A DNA stretch of 15,619 nucleotides from Anaerolineae bacterium (GCA_025454715.1 JALONY010000006.1:1-15619), one strand, 5' to 3'; counted from the stretch's first letter, positions 5,071-14,011 are shown. The notes: generated from the sequence alone by a model not told the origin. Translations and numbers: made by a program.

Positions 5071-7689
5071 ATGCCTAAAGCGATGCCCAAGAATTTCGAC
5101 TTTAAAGAGGCCGAGCAGCGCCTATACAAGCAATGGGAAGACGGTGGATGGTTCAAGCCCGAGGTGGCCAGCCCGGACGCCGAGCCGTTCGTGATTTCGA
5201 TGCCGCCGCCCAACATCACCGGCTCTTTGCACGCGGGGCACGCCATGTTTTGCAGCCTCGAGGACGTGATGGTGCGCTATGAGCGGATGCGGGGCAAGGC
5301 GGCCTTGTGGGTGCCGGGCACCGACCACGCCAGCATCGCCACGCAGTTGATTTTGGAGCGCAAGCTGAAGGAAGAGGGCTTGTCGCGCCGCGACATCGGG
5401 CGCGAGAAGTTCTTGGAGCGGGCGTGGGCGTGGAAGGCCGAGTCCGGCGGGCGCATCACCGAGCAGATTCGGCGCTTGGGGTCGTCGTGCGATTGGTCGC
5501 GTGAGCGGTTCACGATGGACGAGGGGTTGTCCGAGGCGGTGTTGGACGTGTTCGTCACGCTACACCGGCAGGGTTTGGTGTATCGCGGGCCGCGCCTCGT
5601 CAATTGGTCGCCCGGGTTGCAGACGGCGGTGAGCGATGTGGAGGTGGAGCGCACCGAGGAAGTCGGCAAGCTGTACTTCTTCCGCTACCCGGTCGAGGGG
5701 GGCGAGTATATCCCAGTCGCGACCACCCGCCCAGAGACGATTTTGGGTGATACGGCGGTGTGCGTGCACCCCGAAGACCCGCGCTATCAGCACCTGATTG
5801 GCAAGACGGCTTATGTGCCGTTGCTCAACCGCCCGATTCCGGTGATTGCCGATGAGTACGTCGATCGCGAGTTCGGGACGGGGGCGCTCAAGATTACGCC
5901 CGCGCACGACTTCAACGACTGGACGCTGGGGCAGGCACACAAGCTGGCCATCGTCAACATCATGAACAAGGACGCCACGCTCAACGAGAACGCTGGGGCG
6001 TATGCCGGCCTCGACCGGTTCGAGGCGCGTAAGCGGGTGTGGGCGGACATGGACGCGGCGGGCTTGACCATCGAGGTCAAAGACCACCCGATGATCGTGC
6101 CACGGGCGCAGCGCGGCGGCGAGGTGATTGAGCCTTTGCTGTCGGAGCAGTGGTTCGTGCGGATGCAGCCGTTGGCCGAGAAAGCGATGGCGGCGGTGCG
6201 CGATGGCCGGATTAAGTTCGTGCCGGAGCGGTTCGAGAAGGTCTTCTTCCACTGGATGGAGAACATCGAGGATTGGTGCATCAGCCGCCAGTTGTGGTGG
6301 GGGCACCGGATTCCGGCGTGGCACCACCCCAGCGGCGAGATTCGCGTGGGCAAGGCCGCGCCGGAGGGCGAGGGCTGGACGGCGGATGAGGACGTGCTGG
6401 ATACGTGGTTCTCGTCGGGGCTGTGGCCGTTCAGCACGCTGGGCTGGCCGTCCCCGACCGCCGACCTCGGGCGCTACTACCCGACCCACATCATGGAGAC
6501 CGGCTACGACATCCTGTTCTTCTGGGTGGCGCGCATGATCATGTTCGGGCTGTGGCTGACGGATGAAGCGCCGTTCCACACCGTGTATTTGCACGGCCTC
6601 GTGCGCGATAAGAGCGGGCGCAAGATGAGCAAGACCTACGGCAACGTGATTGACCCCGTGGACTTGATGGACAAGTATGGCGCCGACCCGTTGCGCTTTA
6701 CGTTGCTGACCAGCAGCACGCCCGGCAACGACATCAACCTCGACGAGAGCCGGATTGAGTCCGATTGGAAGTTCGTCAACAAGCTGTGGCAAATCACCAA
6801 CTTCGTGACCAGCGGCCTGCCGGACGACTTCGCGCCTGCGTTGCCGCCCGCGTCGCGGCTGGATTTGCCGTCGCGCTGGGTGCTGAGCGCGCTGAACAAG
6901 CTGACGGCCAACGCCCAACGCTTGTTCGACAACCACCAGTATGGCGAGGCGGGGCGGCAGGTGCGCGCCTTCTTGTGGGACGAGTTCGCCGATTGGTACA
7001 TCGAGGCCAGCAAGTACGCCTTGTATGGCGAGGACGCGCAAGCCAAGGCCGACACGCAACAGGTCTTGTTCCATGTGCTGGAGACGTGCGTGCGCTTGTT
7101 GCACCCGTTCATGCCGTTCGTGACCGAGGAAATCTGGGCGTATCTGCCTGCGCGCAACGGTTTGTTGATTGTGGCGCAGTGGCCGACCAGCGACGCGGCC
7201 TATCTGGACGACAAGGCCGAGGCCGAGATGGACGTGCTGCGCGAGCTGATTCGCGGGGTGCGTAATTTGCGCCTCGAGTACACTGTGGAGCCCGGGAAGA
7301 AGGTCAATGCGGCGGTGGCGGCGGGGTCGTATCGCGAGAGCATCGCGGCGCACGGGTTCTTGTTCAGCCGCTTGTGCAACGTGGCCGAGGTCACGTTGGT
7401 CGAGGCCGCGCCGGACGAGTCGGCGTCGGTGACGGTGGGCGACGTGGTGCTGTACTTGCCGTTGGCTGGCTTGATTGATTACCGTGCCGAGGTCGAGCGG
7501 CTGGAGAAAGAGCAGGCCGCCCTTGCGCCGCGCATCGCCAAGAGCGAGTCGATGTTGGGCAACGAGGGGTTCGTCTCACGCGCCAAGCCCGAGGTGGTGC
7601 AGCGCGAGCGCGAGGCGCTGGCCGAGATGCAAGCGAGCTTCCGCAAGAATGCCGAGCGGGTGGATGAGCTAAAGGCCAAAATACGCTAA
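5071..7689 (+). CDS. valS: Valyl-tRNA synthetase
   Basis: This 872-residue class I synthetase attaches valine to tRNA-Val. The catalytic HIGH motif is HAGH (54-57) in PPPNITGSLHAGH, followed by LWVPGTDHASIATQ. The editing (CP1) domain shows VATTRPETILGDTAV and TPAHDFNDW. ETGYDILFFWVARMIM and the KMSKS motif, here KMSKT (518-522), complete the active site. The anticodon-binding domain has DWYIEASK and LHPFMPFVTEEIW. A C-terminal coiled coil rich in Glu, Lys and Arg spans about 805-872, as is typical of ValRS. The ATG at 5071 was preferred over an upstream GTG at 5050 because GGAAGA (5060-5065) precedes it at 5 nt and the sequence then aligns with usual ValRS N-termini. ATG 5086 is also possible. 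Regulation is by the T-box upstream of the preceding methyltransferase. Confidence 0.96.
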   Translation: MPKAMPKNFDFKEAEQRLYKQWEDGGWFKPEVASPDAEPFVISMPPPNITGSLHAGHAMFCSLEDVMVRYERMRGKAALWVPGTDHASIATQLILERKLKEEGLSRRDIGREKFLERAWAWKAESGGRITEQIRRLGSSCDWSRERFTMDEGLSEAVLDVFVTLHRQGLVYRGPRLVNWSPGLQTAVSDVEVERTEEVGKLYFFRYPVEGGEYIPVATTRPETILGDTAVCVHPEDPRYQHLIGKTAYVPLLNRPIPVIADEYVDREFGTGALKITPAHDFNDWTLGQAHKLAIVNIMNKDATLNENAGAYAGLDRFEARKRVWADMDAAGLTIEVKDHPMIVPRAQRGGEVIEPLLSEQWFVRMQPLAEKAMAAVRDGRIKFVPERFEKVFFHWMENIEDWCISRQLWWGHRIPAWHHPSGEIRVGKAAPEGEGWTADEDVLDTWFSSGLWPFSTLGWPSPTADLGRYYPTHIMETGYDILFFWVARMIMFGLWLTDEAPFHTVYLHGLVRDKSGRKMSKTYGNVIDPVDLMDKYGADPLRFTLLTSSTPGNDINLDESRIESDWKFVNKLWQITNFVTSGLPDDFAPALPPASRLDLPSRWVLSALNKLTANAQRLFDNHQYGEAGRQVRAFLWDEFADWYIEASKYALYGEDAQAKADTQQVLFHVLETCVRLLHPFMPFVTEEIWAYLPARNGLLIVAQWPTSDAAYLDDKAEAEMDVLRELIRGVRNLRLEYTVEPGKKVNAAVAAGSYRESIAAHGFLFSRLCNVAEVTLVEAAPDESASVTVGDVVLYLPLAGLIDYRAEVERLEKEQAALAPRIAKSESMLGNEGFVSRAKPEVVQREREALAEMQASFRKNAERVDELKAKIR

Positions 7690-7737
7690 GATAGGGGGCG
7701 TGTTGGGCGAGGGTAAACAGATTGGGCGTTTGAGGGC

Positions 7738-9738
7738 ATGACCAGCTACGAAGAGACTCGGCGGCAGATACGCATCGCTGCGGTGCTGTTCTTGATCATC
7801 TTGCCGACCGGCGTGGGCGGGTTCATGCTGATTGAGGGGTTATCGCTCAGCGACTCGATTTGGATTACGGTGGTGACGCTGGCAACGGTCGGGTATGGGG
7901 ACATCGTGCCCCGTACCGACCTCGGGCGGTTCTTCACCATCGTCTTGCTCCTGACCGGCCTCGGTGCGTTCGCCTTCGCCGGTCAGGCGTTTTTGTCGCT
8001 CTTGTTCAGCCCCGATTTGGTGCGCGCCCGACAGCAGGCGCGCACCGTGCGGTTAATCCGGCGGTTGCGCGGGCATTACGTCATCATCGGGCAGGGCGAG
8101 CTGGTCGATCGGACGGTCGGGTTTTTGGCCGACCGCGCCAAGCAACGGCGCGATGCCGAGGCGCGCCGGATTGTGCAGCGCATCGACCGGTTTCTGCCGT
8201 CGCGCTTGGCCAACTTGCCGGTGTTGCGCCCGTTGCGCCTGCGCTTGCACAGCGTGTTGACGGCGCGGGTGCGCCAGCGGACGTTGGCCGACCTCGTGGT
8301 GTGCATCACCCAAAGTGCCGAGTGCGCCAACGACATCCGGCGGATGGGGATGTTGGTCATCGAGGGCGATGCGTCGGACAACGCGGTGTTGGCGGCGGCG
8401 GGCATCGACCACGCCATGGCGTTGATGGTGATGGAAGACGACGACATGGAGACCTTGTTGACGGTCTTGACGGCCAACACGCAAAACCCGAACCTGATGA
8501 TTACGTGTGGGGTGCAAGACGACTCGTTTTCGCCTAAGCTGATGCGGGCGGGTGCCAACCACGTGATTAACCCGTCCGACATCGCCGCGCAGTTCTTGAA
8601 CAACCTGACGTTTCGGCCTGCGGTCAACGAGTTTTTCTCGTCGATTTTGTTCGATCAAAAAGCGGGCGGCTGGCACGTCCTCCAGATTTTTATGGAGGAT
8701 GACTCGCCGTGGCTGGGGCGCAAGGTGCGCGATTTGAACCTGCAAGCGCGCTTCAAAGGGGCGGGCTTGCTGGGGGTGCGGCGCGGGGACGGGAGCTATG
8801 CGTACTCGTTCACGCCCGATGATTTCTTTGAAGAGGACGAGGTGGTGTTGGTGATTGCGCCGGAGGAGGTGATTCCGGCGTTGTTGCGCGAGAGCCGCCC
8901 GAATCGGGCGTATCGTGGGCTGGGCAATATATGGCAACGCTTGATTGTGGCCGAGCCGGAGACGCGGGGCACCCGCGGGCTGACGCTGGCCGAGGCGCAA
9001 CAGTCGGCGGGCAAGCTACGCGACCATTTCATCATCTGCGCGGGGGGCGCGGTGGCCGACGGTGCCTTGCACCGCTTGGCACCAGACCGCCCGTTCGTGG
9101 TGATTTGCCCCGACGCGGCGCGTGCCGAGGGGTTGCTGGCGCGTGGGTTCCGCGTGATTGTCGGGCGGACGACCGATGACGACACGCTGCGGCAGGCCGG
9201 AATCGAGCGGGCGTTGGCCATCATGGTGGCGTTGGAAGACAAGGCCAGCAGCGTGATGACCACCCTGACCAGCCGTGCCCTGAGCAAGCGCACCCTGATT
9301 ACCGCCACCGCCCAAAGCGACGATATGGCCGCCAAGCTGTACCGCGCCGGTGCCGACCGCGTGATTAGCCCGTCGCAGATTGCCGCGCAGTTCTTGTTGC
9401 TGGCCACCACCCGCCCCGTCGTTAGCGACTTTATGAATTATGTCTTGTATAATCGGGCTACTGGCTTAGAGACGACCGAGCTGTACATCGAAGAGGACTC
9501 GCCGTGGGTGAACCAAACGATTGCAGCGCTGGCGGTCACACGCGATTATGATGCCCGAATCATCGGGATACGCGACCCCGTGCAGGGTGTGCTGTATGGG
9601 CCGGACGAATCGCACGTCATTCGGACGGGGCAGGTGGTGATTGCCATCACGACCATGCGCCAGTCGGATGAACTGCGTGAGTTTGCCTATGGAGCGGCGC
9701 ACCGCAGGCCGCAGACCTTGCGGACGACGGCGCGCTGA
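7738..9738 (+). CDS. Two-TM K+ channel-like protein with duplicated RCK (TrkA-N/TrkA-C) domains
   Basis: This 666-residue protein has two membrane helices (about 11-32 and 62-90) flanking a pore loop with the K+ selectivity filter TVGYGD (50-55), as in MthK-type channels. A first RCK-N fold (about 112-290) and RCK-C (about 310-384) are followed by a second RCK-N (about 428-557) and RCK-C (about 578-642). The two RCK units share AGA(N/D)-V-I-PS-IAAQFL and EDSPW. The first fold starts VIIGQGELV instead of the usual GxGxxG and then carries about 60 extra residues rich in Arg and Leu before the next strand (DLVVCI, 185-190). The second starts ICAGGAVADG. Both glycine motifs are degenerate, so nucleotide binding may be changed or lost. 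It probably is a ligand-gated potassium channel or a close relative. GAGGG lies only 1 nt before the ATG, so the start or translation signal is uncertain. The gene follows valS by 48 nt. Confidence 0.85.
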   Translation: MTSYEETRRQIRIAAVLFLIILPTGVGGFMLIEGLSLSDSIWITVVTLATVGYGDIVPRTDLGRFFTIVLLLTGLGAFAFAGQAFLSLLFSPDLVRARQQARTVRLIRRLRGHYVIIGQGELVDRTVGFLADRAKQRRDAEARRIVQRIDRFLPSRLANLPVLRPLRLRLHSVLTARVRQRTLADLVVCITQSAECANDIRRMGMLVIEGDASDNAVLAAAGIDHAMALMVMEDDDMETLLTVLTANTQNPNLMITCGVQDDSFSPKLMRAGANHVINPSDIAAQFLNNLTFRPAVNEFFSSILFDQKAGGWHVLQIFMEDDSPWLGRKVRDLNLQARFKGAGLLGVRRGDGSYAYSFTPDDFFEEDEVVLVIAPEEVIPALLRESRPNRAYRGLGNIWQRLIVAEPETRGTRGLTLAEAQQSAGKLRDHFIICAGGAVADGALHRLAPDRPFVVICPDAARAEGLLARGFRVIVGRTTDDDTLRQAGIERALAIMVALEDKASSVMTTLTSRALSKRTLITATAQSDDMAAKLYRAGADRVISPSQIAAQFLLLATTRPVVSDFMNYVLYNRATGLETTELYIEEDSPWVNQTIAALAVTRDYDARIIGIRDPVQGVLYGPDESHVIRTGQVVIAITTMRQSDELREFAYGAAHRRPQTLRTTAR

Positions 9739-9803
9739 GTGTGCAGGATTATCGGGATGTGTGTAGACTGGTTTTGCGAGACCTGTTAGGGGGATGACGG
9801 ACA

Positions 9804-10934
9804 ATGGCGGAAAAGATATTGGTGGTCGATGACGATGTCGAGAGCCTGAAGCTGATCGGCATGATGCTGAAGCGGCAAGGCTACGACGTGGTGATGGCCA
9901 ACTCGGGCAACCAAGCCCTGATGAAGGCGGGCATCGAGCGCCCGCAACTGGTCATCCTCGACGTGATGATGGCTGATATGGACGGCTATGAGGTGTGCCG
10001 CCGCCTGCGCGGCAACCCTGAGACCCGCGCCATCCCCATCATCATGTTTACGGCCAAGACGTTGATTGACGACAAAGTGGCCGGTTTCGAGGCGGGCGCG
10101 GACGATTACCTGACCAAGCCGACCCACCCGGCGGAATTGGCGTCGCGCATCAAGGCGGTGTTGGGGCGCAACGCCACCGCCAGCCAACACATCCGCCCGC
10201 AGGGGCTGGGGATTGGCATCCTCGGCAGCAAGGGCGGCATCGGGACGACCACGGTGGCGGTCAATATGGCGACCTCGCTGGCGCAAGTCAAGCAACGCCC
10301 GATTTTGGCCGACTTCCAGCTTGGGACGGGCGCGGTGGCCGCGCAGTTCGGGCTGACCGGCAAGCTGGACGGGATGGCGACCATCCTGACCCGCCCCGTG
10401 CCCGAAATTCGGGGGCCGTTGGTCATGCAGCACCTGATGAACCACCCGACCGGTGCGCGGGTGTTGGCGTCGTCGGCAGACCCGAAAGAAGCGCACACCA
10501 AGTACCCCCTCGATGCCGCGCTGGCGACCGTGAAGGCGCTGAAGGGCTTGGGCACGCACATCTTTTGTGACCTCGGCACGGGCTATACCGAGCTGACGGC
10601 CAAGCTGTTGGGCGCGTTGGACAAGCTGGTGGTGTTGGTCGAGCCGATACCGATGGCGATGGGTGCCGCCGAGCAATTGTTGAACGCCCTGCGGAGCGAC
10701 TTCGCGGGGAAGCCGATTTTGTTGGTGGTGGTCAACCGTAGCCCGTTGGCGCGCTACACCATCACGTGGACGGATGTCGAGGCGCGCTTGGGGCAGTCGG
10801 TGGCCGGCATGGTCTCGGCAGCGCCCGAGGTGGCGTATCAGGCGTTGGAGACGGGGCAACCGATCGTGGTGTTGCAGCCCAATGCGGTGGTCTCGAACCA
10901 ACTGATTAAACTGGCACAGACGGTGCAGAACTAG
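9804..10934 (+). CDS. Response-regulator receiver domain fused to a CpaE/TadZ-like ParA-family ATPase
   Basis: This 376-residue protein has a complete receiver domain (about 1-120): acidic pocket Asp9-Asp11, phosphoacceptor Asp53 in VILDVMMADMDGYE, Thr83 and Lys105 in DYLTKP. The second half is a deviant Walker ATPase with GSKGGIGTTTVAVN (131-144). The signature lysine Lys133 is kept, while the usual P-loop lysine is Thr138, as in CpaE/TadZ proteins. An A'-like LADFQLG (158-164) and Walker B-like FCDLGTG (244-250) follow. CpaE/TadZ proteins place Tad/Flp pilus machinery and often have a decayed receiver, but this receiver looks phosphorylatable and no tad genes are in the window. AGGGGG (9788-9793) precedes the ATG by 10 nt. 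The histidine kinase 43 nt downstream is the likely phosphodonor. The role may be in positioning or polarity, which is inference. Confidence 0.85.
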   Translation: MAEKILVVDDDVESLKLIGMMLKRQGYDVVMANSGNQALMKAGIERPQLVILDVMMADMDGYEVCRRLRGNPETRAIPIIMFTAKTLIDDKVAGFEAGADDYLTKPTHPAELASRIKAVLGRNATASQHIRPQGLGIGILGSKGGIGTTTVAVNMATSLAQVKQRPILADFQLGTGAVAAQFGLTGKLDGMATILTRPVPEIRGPLVMQHLMNHPTGARVLASSADPKEAHTKYPLDAALATVKALKGLGTHIFCDLGTGYTELTAKLLGALDKLVVLVEPIPMAMGAAEQLLNALRSDFAGKPILLVVVNRSPLARYTITWTDVEARLGQSVAGMVSAAPEVAYQALETGQPIVVLQPNAVVSNQLIKLAQTVQN

Positions 10935-10977
10935 GGCGCACCGCGCTTTTTCGTAGACAGCGAGGATTGGGTACGCC

Positions 10978-12159
10978 GTGACGACCACTCTCGAACAGCG
11001 CTTGAACGCCTACCGGCGGATTCTCGACATCAGCAAACAGCTCAACTCGACGTTGGAATATGGTGCCCTGCTGCAACAAATCGTGGCGGCGGTGGTCGAA
11101 ATCTTGAACGTCGAGGCGGCTTCGATCATGCTGCAAGACCCGTCCACGGGCGAATTGCGGTTCGAGATTGCCTCGAACCTGAAGCCGCACGAGACCGAGC
11201 GCATCGCCGTGCCGCTCGACCGCAGCATCGCGGGGTGGATTTTTACGCATGGTGAGCCGCGGGTCATCGAGGACGTGACCAAAGACCCCAAGCATTACCG
11301 GCAGGTCGATAGCGCAACCCAGTTCGTGACGCGCAACCTGTTGGGGGTGCCGCTACGCACCCATACCAAAGTGATTGGGGTGGTGCAGGCGCTGAACAAG
11401 CAGGATGGCGAGAAGTTCAACGGCGAGGACATCAGCTTGTTGACGGTGTTGGCCTCGCAGGCGGGCGTGGCGATCGAAAATGCGCGCTTGTTCCAACAAA
11501 GCGACTTCGTGGCCGAAATCGTGCACGAGCTACGCACGCCGTTGGCGGCCTTGCGCGCCAGCACCGTGCTGTTGCGACGCCCCGACTTGCCGGAGGCCAA
11601 GCGCGCCGAGGTGTACGGCTTGCTGGAGGAAGAGACCGAGCGGTTGATTGCGCTCACGTCGGACTTTCTCGACCTCGCACGCCTCGAATCGGGGCGGGCG
11701 GAGATGGATCGGCGGGCGTTCGACCTCGCGGGGTTGGTGCGCGATTGCGTGACGTTGGTCTCGCCCCAAGCGGCTGGCAAGGACATCGAAATCTTCATCG
11801 AGATTGGCGAGGTCGAGGCCAGCGGTGATAAGTCGAAGCTAAAGCAAGTGTTGCTGAACCTGCTGACCAACGCGATCAAGTACAACCGCCACGGCGGGCA
11901 AGTGCTGGTCAGTGGCTATATCAACGAGGTCGGGATGGTGCAGGTGGACGTGCGCGATACCGGCCACGGCATCCGGCCAGAGAACTTGCCCAACATGTTC
12001 CGCAAGTTTTACCGCGTGGCCGATACGGCCAATACGGTGCAGGGCACTGGGCTGGGCTTGGCGATTTGCAAGCACATCATCGAGGCGCACGGCGGCAGCA
12101 TCTGGGTCGAGAGCGTGGTGGACGAAGGCACGACCTTCTCATTCGTCCTGCCGTTCTGA
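10978..12159 (+). CDS. Soluble GAF-domain sensor histidine kinase
   Basis: This 393-residue kinase has no membrane segment. An N-terminal helix leads into a GAF domain (about 20-165, with ASIMLQD and a GVAIENARL exit helix). The HisKA phosphoacceptor is His183 in HELRTP. The ATPase domain has the N box with Asn298 in LLTNAIKYN, the G1 box DTGHGI (327-332), an F box at FRKFYRV and the G2 box GTGLGL (356-361). All catalytic motifs are intact. The start is a GTG at 10978, with GAGGA (10962-10966) 11 nt upstream. A cytosolic ligand sensed by the GAF domain is likely but not identifiable. Its natural partner by position is the receiver-ParA protein just upstream, and the pair is closed by the hairpin at 12185-12218. 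Confidence 0.93.
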   Translation: MTTTLEQRLNAYRRILDISKQLNSTLEYGALLQQIVAAVVEILNVEAASIMLQDPSTGELRFEIASNLKPHETERIAVPLDRSIAGWIFTHGEPRVIEDVTKDPKHYRQVDSATQFVTRNLLGVPLRTHTKVIGVVQALNKQDGEKFNGEDISLLTVLASQAGVAIENARLFQQSDFVAEIVHELRTPLAALRASTVLLRRPDLPEAKRAEVYGLLEEETERLIALTSDFLDLARLESGRAEMDRRAFDLAGLVRDCVTLVSPQAAGKDIEIFIEIGEVEASGDKSKLKQVLLNLLTNAIKYNRHGGQVLVSGYINEVGMVQVDVRDTGHGIRPENLPNMFRKFYRVADTANTVQGTGLGLAICKHIIEAHGGSIWVESVVDEGTTFSFVLPF

Positions 12160-12184
12160 CGGCGCTGGTCGCAATCGCGATAGG

Positions 12185-12218
12185 ACGGGGCGGCTTGCCA
12201 TAGCAGGCCGCCCCGTTT
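12185..12218. terminator. Terminator between convergent genes
   Basis: ACGGGGCGGC (12185-12194) and GCCGCCCCGT (12207-12216) form a perfect 10-bp stem with a 12-nt loop and a short T run (12216-12218). It lies between the converging histidine kinase and DUF418 genes and could serve both. The T run is short, so the stem strength carries most of the weight. Confidence 0.7.
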
Positions 12219-12237
12219 CGTGTCGTGACGCTGGGGG

Positions 12238-13356
12238 TTAGGCGCGCCGCAGCAACGGTTGGAGCTTGCCATAGGACAACGAGCGCCACACCCATTCGAC
12301 GGGGCCGAAGCGGAACGCACGCATCCATCCGATGCTGATGACGACCTGTAGCGCGAAGATGGCGAACGTCAGCGCAAAAGTTACCGTCGGGGCGAGCTGG
12401 TCGTATAAGCCGAGGCCGTAGCCATAAAACAAGGTCGTGCCGATGAGCGAGTGTGAGAGGTAGGTGGTCAAGGCCATCTGCCCGATGGGCGCCAGCCACC
12501 CCAGCCGGTCGGCGTTGAGCAATACCGCGCACACATAGACGAAACTGAGCGCCGGTGCGCCGATGTGGACGCCGATGCTGGTCATCCATAAGTCTTCTTC
12601 GGCGAAACCGACGATGAGCAGGCCGTTGCCGACGAGGCCGACCGGCAACGCCCACTTCCATGCGCGGCGTAGGAAGGGTCGATAGCGTGCGGGGTCGTCC
12701 AGCACACCCGCCCGCCCGATGACCATGCCGGTCAGGAACATGGCCAGCACCATCGGGGTCTGGATGTCGGGCACGTAAATGTTGCCGAGGCGCATGGCGA
12801 CCAAATCGGCATAATTGCCGTAGACGATGGTCTGCACGCTTTCGGTGCGGAAAAGCCCGCCTTGCGTGCTGGGGACGAGGCCGAAGAAGGCCAGCCCACC
12901 CACCGCGATGACGACCGCCAAAGTCATCAACATCCGATCGGAGAATGGGCGCACCAGCAGCAACAGCACACCGGCGACCGCGTATAGGCGCAAGATGTCG
13001 CCGTCCCAAATCAGGATGGCGTGCGCTAAACCAATCAGCAACAGGACTGCTAGGCGGCGCAGGTAAACGCCGACGAACGGTTGCCCTTTGGCCTCGGCAC
13101 TCCGCATCTGCACGGCGAAGCCGACCCCGAACAAAAAGCTGAACAGCAGATAGAACTTGGTGACGAAGAAGAAGGCGATGGCCAAATCGACGATTTGGTC
13201 GAGCGTGTCGCCACGCACGCCCAGCGTGCCGAGCCGGAAGCCCGAACTGCTGAAATCGACCATGTTGACGACGAAGATGCCCAATAGGGCGAAGCCGCGC
13301 AGCACGTCGAGCGCGAGGAGCCGATGGGTGAGCGGTTTGGGGGCGGGTGCGGACAT
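12238..13356 (-). CDS. DUF418-family (YeiB-like) polytopic membrane protein
   Basis: This 372-residue protein has about eight to ten hydrophobic segments and no signal peptide. The N-terminal ALDVLRGFALLGIFVVNM (15-32) and the C-terminal GPVEWVWRSLSYGKLQPL are hallmarks of DUF418/YeiB proteins. The family is distantly related to membrane acyltransferases and its substrate is unknown. ATG at 13354-13356 is preceded by AAAAGGA (13364-13370, minus strand) at 7 nt, inside the end of the upstream tetR gene. Only 4 nt separate the two genes, so translation is probably coupled and both come from the tetR promoter. A role in export or modification of the compound sensed by the regulator is plausible inference. 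Confidence 0.88.
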   Translation of the reverse strand: MSAPAPKPLTHRLLALDVLRGFALLGIFVVNMVDFSSSGFRLGTLGVRGDTLDQIVDLAIAFFFVTKFYLLFSFLFGVGFAVQMRSAEAKGQPFVGVYLRRLAVLLLIGLAHAILIWDGDILRLYAVAGVLLLLVRPFSDRMLMTLAVVIAVGGLAFFGLVPSTQGGLFRTESVQTIVYGNYADLVAMRLGNIYVPDIQTPMVLAMFLTGMVIGRAGVLDDPARYRPFLRRAWKWALPVGLVGNGLLIVGFAEEDLWMTSIGVHIGAPALSFVYVCAVLLNADRLGWLAPIGQMALTTYLSHSLIGTTLFYGYGLGLYDQLAPTVTFALTFAIFALQVVISIGWMRAFRFGPVEWVWRSLSYGKLQPLLRRA

Positions 13357-13360
13357 GGAC

Positions 13361-13942
13361 TTATCCTTTTAGGCGGTCGATGAGTTGTTGGGCGTGTTGG
13401 CGGGCGGCGAGGTTGTAGGCGGGGGCGAGCCCCAGCCGCAACATCGACTCGTTGCCGAACGACAGGCATAAAATGCTGTAGGCGGTCTCGTGATAGGCCG
13501 TGGCGTCTCGCCCGGGGAACAGCCGCATCAGGTCGCCCGCCAAGAGGCTGACGATTTCGGTGAAGAGCGCTTGGAGGCTTTGTTTGGCCAATGGGTAACG
13601 GTTCTGGGCGGTCATCAGGGCTTGCAACAGGAGCCGGTCGGTGCTGTCTTCCGCGCTATCGGTGCGAAACAGGTAATCGAGGGTTTGCCCCAACAGCTCG
13701 GAGTCGGGGATGCCGTCGCCCATCGTCCTGACTTGTTCCAGAACCTCGCCGGTGATTCGCACGATGAGTTCGTCCACCAGCACGTCTCGATTGCCGATGT
13801 AATGGCGAATCAGGCTACGCTTGACGTTGGCCTCATCCGCGATTTGCTCTAGCGAGGCGTCCAACCCGTAAGTGCGGATGCAGCGCTCGAACGCGGCGAG
13901 GATTTCTTCCTTGCGTTGCGCCTCCAGACTTTTGCGTCCCAT
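13361..13942 (-). CDS. TetR/AcrR-family transcriptional regulator
   Basis: This 193-residue regulator begins MGRKSLEAQRKEEIL. Its N-terminal helix-turn-helix is at about 30-55 (SLEQIADEANVKRSLIRHYIGNRDVL), an RSLIRHYI recognition helix typical of the family. The rest is an all-helical ligand-binding and dimerisation domain without a recognisable subfamily. The frame is open up to an ATG at 14035, but that start lies upstream of the promoter. The ATG at 13940-13942 was chosen for its AAAGGAAG (13947-13954, minus strand) at 4-nt spacing and for the family-like N-terminus. It is co-transcribed with the DUF418 gene and probably represses its own promoter. Confidence 0.92.
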   Translation of the reverse strand: MGRKSLEAQRKEEILAAFERCIRTYGLDASLEQIADEANVKRSLIRHYIGNRDVLVDELIVRITGEVLEQVRTMGDGIPDSELLGQTLDYLFRTDSAEDSTDRLLLQALMTAQNRYPLAKQSLQALFTEIVSLLAGDLMRLFPGRDATAYHETAYSILCLSFGNESMLRLGLAPAYNLAARQHAQQLIDRLKG

Positions 13943-13979
13943 GGGGCTTCCTTTCGATTCGCCTGACAACTTATGCAGT

Positions 13980-14011
13980 AGTGTAGGTGGGTTTCGATAG
14001 ATTGTCAATCT
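13980..14011 (-). promoter_or_regulatory. tetR-DUF418 promoter with overlapping palindrome
   Basis: On the minus strand a perfect TTGACA (14003-14008) and TACACT (13980-13985) are 17 nt apart. The palindrome AGATTG-T-CAATCT (13999-14011, plus-strand reading) contains the -35 box. This is a natural operator for autoregulation by the TetR protein, though binding is inferred. The start codon is about 38 nt downstream of the -10 box. Confidence 0.75.

Noticed and set aside
3957..5246. Long open frame on the minus strand over the T-box and methyltransferase
   Set aside because: It is antisense to a clear T-box, a recognisable methyltransferase and the start of valS. Its translation has low-complexity His/Arg/Leu content and no family match I can recognise. 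GC-rich genomes produce such frames.
5560..7353. 597-codon open frame antisense to valS
   Set aside because: It lies wholly inside valS, has Arg/His/Pro-rich composition typical of a complement-strand shadow, and has no recognisable domain.
9786..10988. 400-codon open frame antisense to the receiver-ParA gene
   Set aside because: The sense strand encodes a full receiver and ATPase with all motifs. The antisense product shows no domain.
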